Shown here piece by piece: positions 62,385-64,000 of a stretch of 64,000 nucleotides of DNA. The stretch is from assembly GCA_963786295.1 (NCBI GenBank), contig CAWAYV010000034.1, positions 175,021 through 239,020 of the forward strand, written 5' to 3'. Each line of letters starts with the position of its first letter. Position 1 is the stretch's first letter. This DNA is from JACCZX01 sp963786295 (GTDB taxonomy: Bacteria > Pseudomonadota > Gammaproteobacteria > Burkholderiales > Burkholderiaceae_F). A program made the translations under genes and the position numbers. The notes beneath the pieces are model-generated. The model saw only the letters and a program-made list of their open reading frames with translations. It was not told where the DNA came from and ran no database searches.

Positions 62385-64000
62385 ATGCTGACGATTGACG
62401 ACGTGCGGGCAATTCCGCTGTTCTCGACACTCGCGGTGCCTGAACTCGAGCGCCTCGCACAGACGTCTGCCGATCTGCACCTCGGTGCCGGGGAATTCGC
62501 CGCGCATCAGGGGGCGGACGAGCGCGCGCTGTTCGCGGTTCTCTCCGGCAAGATAGAGGTCGTCCGATTGTTCGACGGAGTCGAGCGCACCCTCGGTTGG
62601 CGCATCCCCGGCGCCAATTTTCGGTGAAGCTGCCGATCGCCCTTGCCACGCCGCTCTACGGAGGCTATCGGGCGTCCGAACCCTCGCGCGTCATGCGCGT
62701 GGAGATCCGCGAGTACTACGCGGTTGCGGCGGCGTCGCCCGAGATTTCGCTGAAGGTCGCTGCGCTGGCACGCGAGCGCATCGGCGGGATGCAGGGCATC
62801 GAGGCCGAGGCGCCCAAGCCGCGCGTCACCATGGTCGGTCACCGCTGGGACAACGCCTGCGGGGAGTTGCGCCAGTTCCTCGCGCGCAACCAGATTACCT
62901 ATGATTGGATAACACCCGATGCGCCTGATCTGGCAACGCGTTGGCCCGGGACCCGCCCAGCAGACCAAGATTGCCCTGTGCTGAAGTTGGCCGACGGAAC
63001 GCTCCTCAGTCGGCCTGGGACGCGCGACCTTGCACAGCGACTTGGCCTGCCAACGAGCGCACGTCAAGCTGAATACGACACCATCATCATCGGTGGCGGG
63101 CCGGCCGGTCTCGCGGCGGCGGTATACGGCGCGTCCGAGGGACTGCGCACGGTGGTAGTGGAGCGGGAGGCACCGGGAGGTCAGGCAGGGACGTCGTCAA
63201 GGATCGAAAACTATCTCGGGTTCCCCAACGGCGTCTCAGGTGACGAGCTCGCGAGTCGCGCGCTCAACCAGGCAGGACGGCTCGGAGCAGAGATTCTGGT
63301 CACGCGCTCGGTCGCCAGCATCGATCCAACAACGCGTCAGGTGTACCTCGATGGCGGCGACGTCGTCCGGGCGCGGACCGTCATTCTTGCCACTGGCGTC
63401 ACGTGGCGCCGTCTCGCGATCGACGGCTTCGATCGGCTCATCGGCAAGGGCATCTACTATGGCGCGGCACGCAGCGAAGCGAGCGCCACCCATGGACTCG
63501 ACGTCTACCTTGTCGGTGCCGGAAACTCAGCCGGTCAGGCTGCGTTGTATTTTGCTAATCATGCACGTACGGTGACGCTCGTCGTCCGGGGCGATTCTCT
63601 GGAGAAGAGCATGTCTCGCTACCTGATCGAGCAGCTCGAAGGAAAGTCGAATGTGGCGGTCCAATTGCGGTCGGAAGTTGTCGCCGCGCACGGCGACACC
63701 CATCTGACCGCGATCGACATACGCGACGCCACGAACGCACAGGTACGCCGACACGACTGCGGCGGCCTTTTCATCTTCATTGGAGCCGACGCCGAGACCG
63801 GGTGGCTGCCAGCCGACATCGCACGCGATGCACGAGGATATGTCCTGACCGGCGACGACGTGGTGAAGGCCGGCCGCTGGTCACACAGCCGCGATCCGTA
63901 CCTGCTCGAATCGAGTGTCCCCGGTGTTTTCGCCTGCGGGGACGTGAGGTTAAGCCCGGTCAAACGCGTTGCCTCCGCTGTCGGTGAGGGCAGCATGGCG
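62385..64000 (+). CDS. Cyclic-nucleotide-domain/thioredoxin-reductase-like flavoprotein, cut by window end; two inserted bases
   Basis: An N-terminal cyclic-nucleotide-binding-type domain (MLTIDDVRAIPLFSTL, ALFAVLSGKIEVVRLFDG) leads into a mid-region with a thioredoxin-like KLADGTLLSRPGTRDLAQRLG, then a thioredoxin-reductase flavoprotein with FAD motif IIGGGPAGLAAAVYGA, GGQAGTSSRIENYLGFP and NAD motif LVGAGNSAGQAA. The reductase CxxC is missing: the place reads YYGAARSEA. Two single-base insertions, at 62616-62617 and 62629-62632, must be removed to join the parts. The gene runs off the window; it likely senses a small ligand and passes electrons to an unknown partner. Confidence 0.82.

Overview
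The window is a stretch of a high-GC Gram-negative chromosome. Gene content and order point to a betaproteobacterium: relA, tRNA-Val, thrS-infC-rpmI-rplT-pheST-ihfA-merR, tRNA-Pro; surE-pcm-nlpD; ndk-rlmN-pilF-rodZ-ispG-hisS-yfgM-bamB-der-hfq-hflXKC-(DUF2065)-hisZ-purA; rnr-rlmB; and rpsF-priB-rpsR-rplI-dnaB. All three tRNAs encode their CCA end. I cannot name a genus from sequence alone.

Layout. 0-0.75 kb holds the scrambled 3' end of a comEC-like competence gene. 0.77-5.8 kb is an Anbu-type cluster: circularly permuted ATP-grasp, TPR-GGDEF, alpha-E and the Anbu proteasome-like peptidase. 5.8-8.8 kb carries bdhA, an alpha/beta hydrolase, a flavodoxin-like gene and mtfA. 8.9-48.6 kb is core housekeeping: stringent response, translation, RNA modification, type IV pilus and cell-shape genes, isoprenoid synthesis, outer-membrane assembly, membrane protease modulators, purine and histidine synthesis, RNase R and replication. 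48.66-54.6 kb is a chromosomal integron relic. It has the 3' stump of intI on the minus strand facing away from a plus-strand array of small accessory genes (GFA, GST, GDCCVxC, TOPRIM, GNAT, cupin, ClpX-type zinc finger, DUF2306, VOC) separated by attC-like folds. 55.0-56.3 kb has gluconokinase and a hydrolase. 56.4-61.8 kb is a complete histidine-degradation operon hutU-hutH-hutG-hutI. The window ends in two small membrane proteins and a truncated cyclic-nucleotide-domain/thioredoxin-reductase-like flavoprotein.

The reading frame breaks in at least 13 otherwise well-conserved genes, including thrS, pheS, dnaB, rpsF, hflC and relA. Every one of these breaks is repaired by removing a single base (15 sites). 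This uniform +1 pattern in essential genes looks like a sequencing or assembly artefact, so I annotate these as intact genes with a base insertion and give full joined coordinates. The intI stump is different: it is truncated as well as frameshifted, so it is a true relic.

The most interesting biology is the integron relic with its unusual cassettes, the diguanylate cyclase inside the Anbu cluster, a dispersed intergenic element present upstream of both ispG and hflK, a non-AUG (AUC) infC start, and a HutG that has Cys where the metal-binding Asp is expected.
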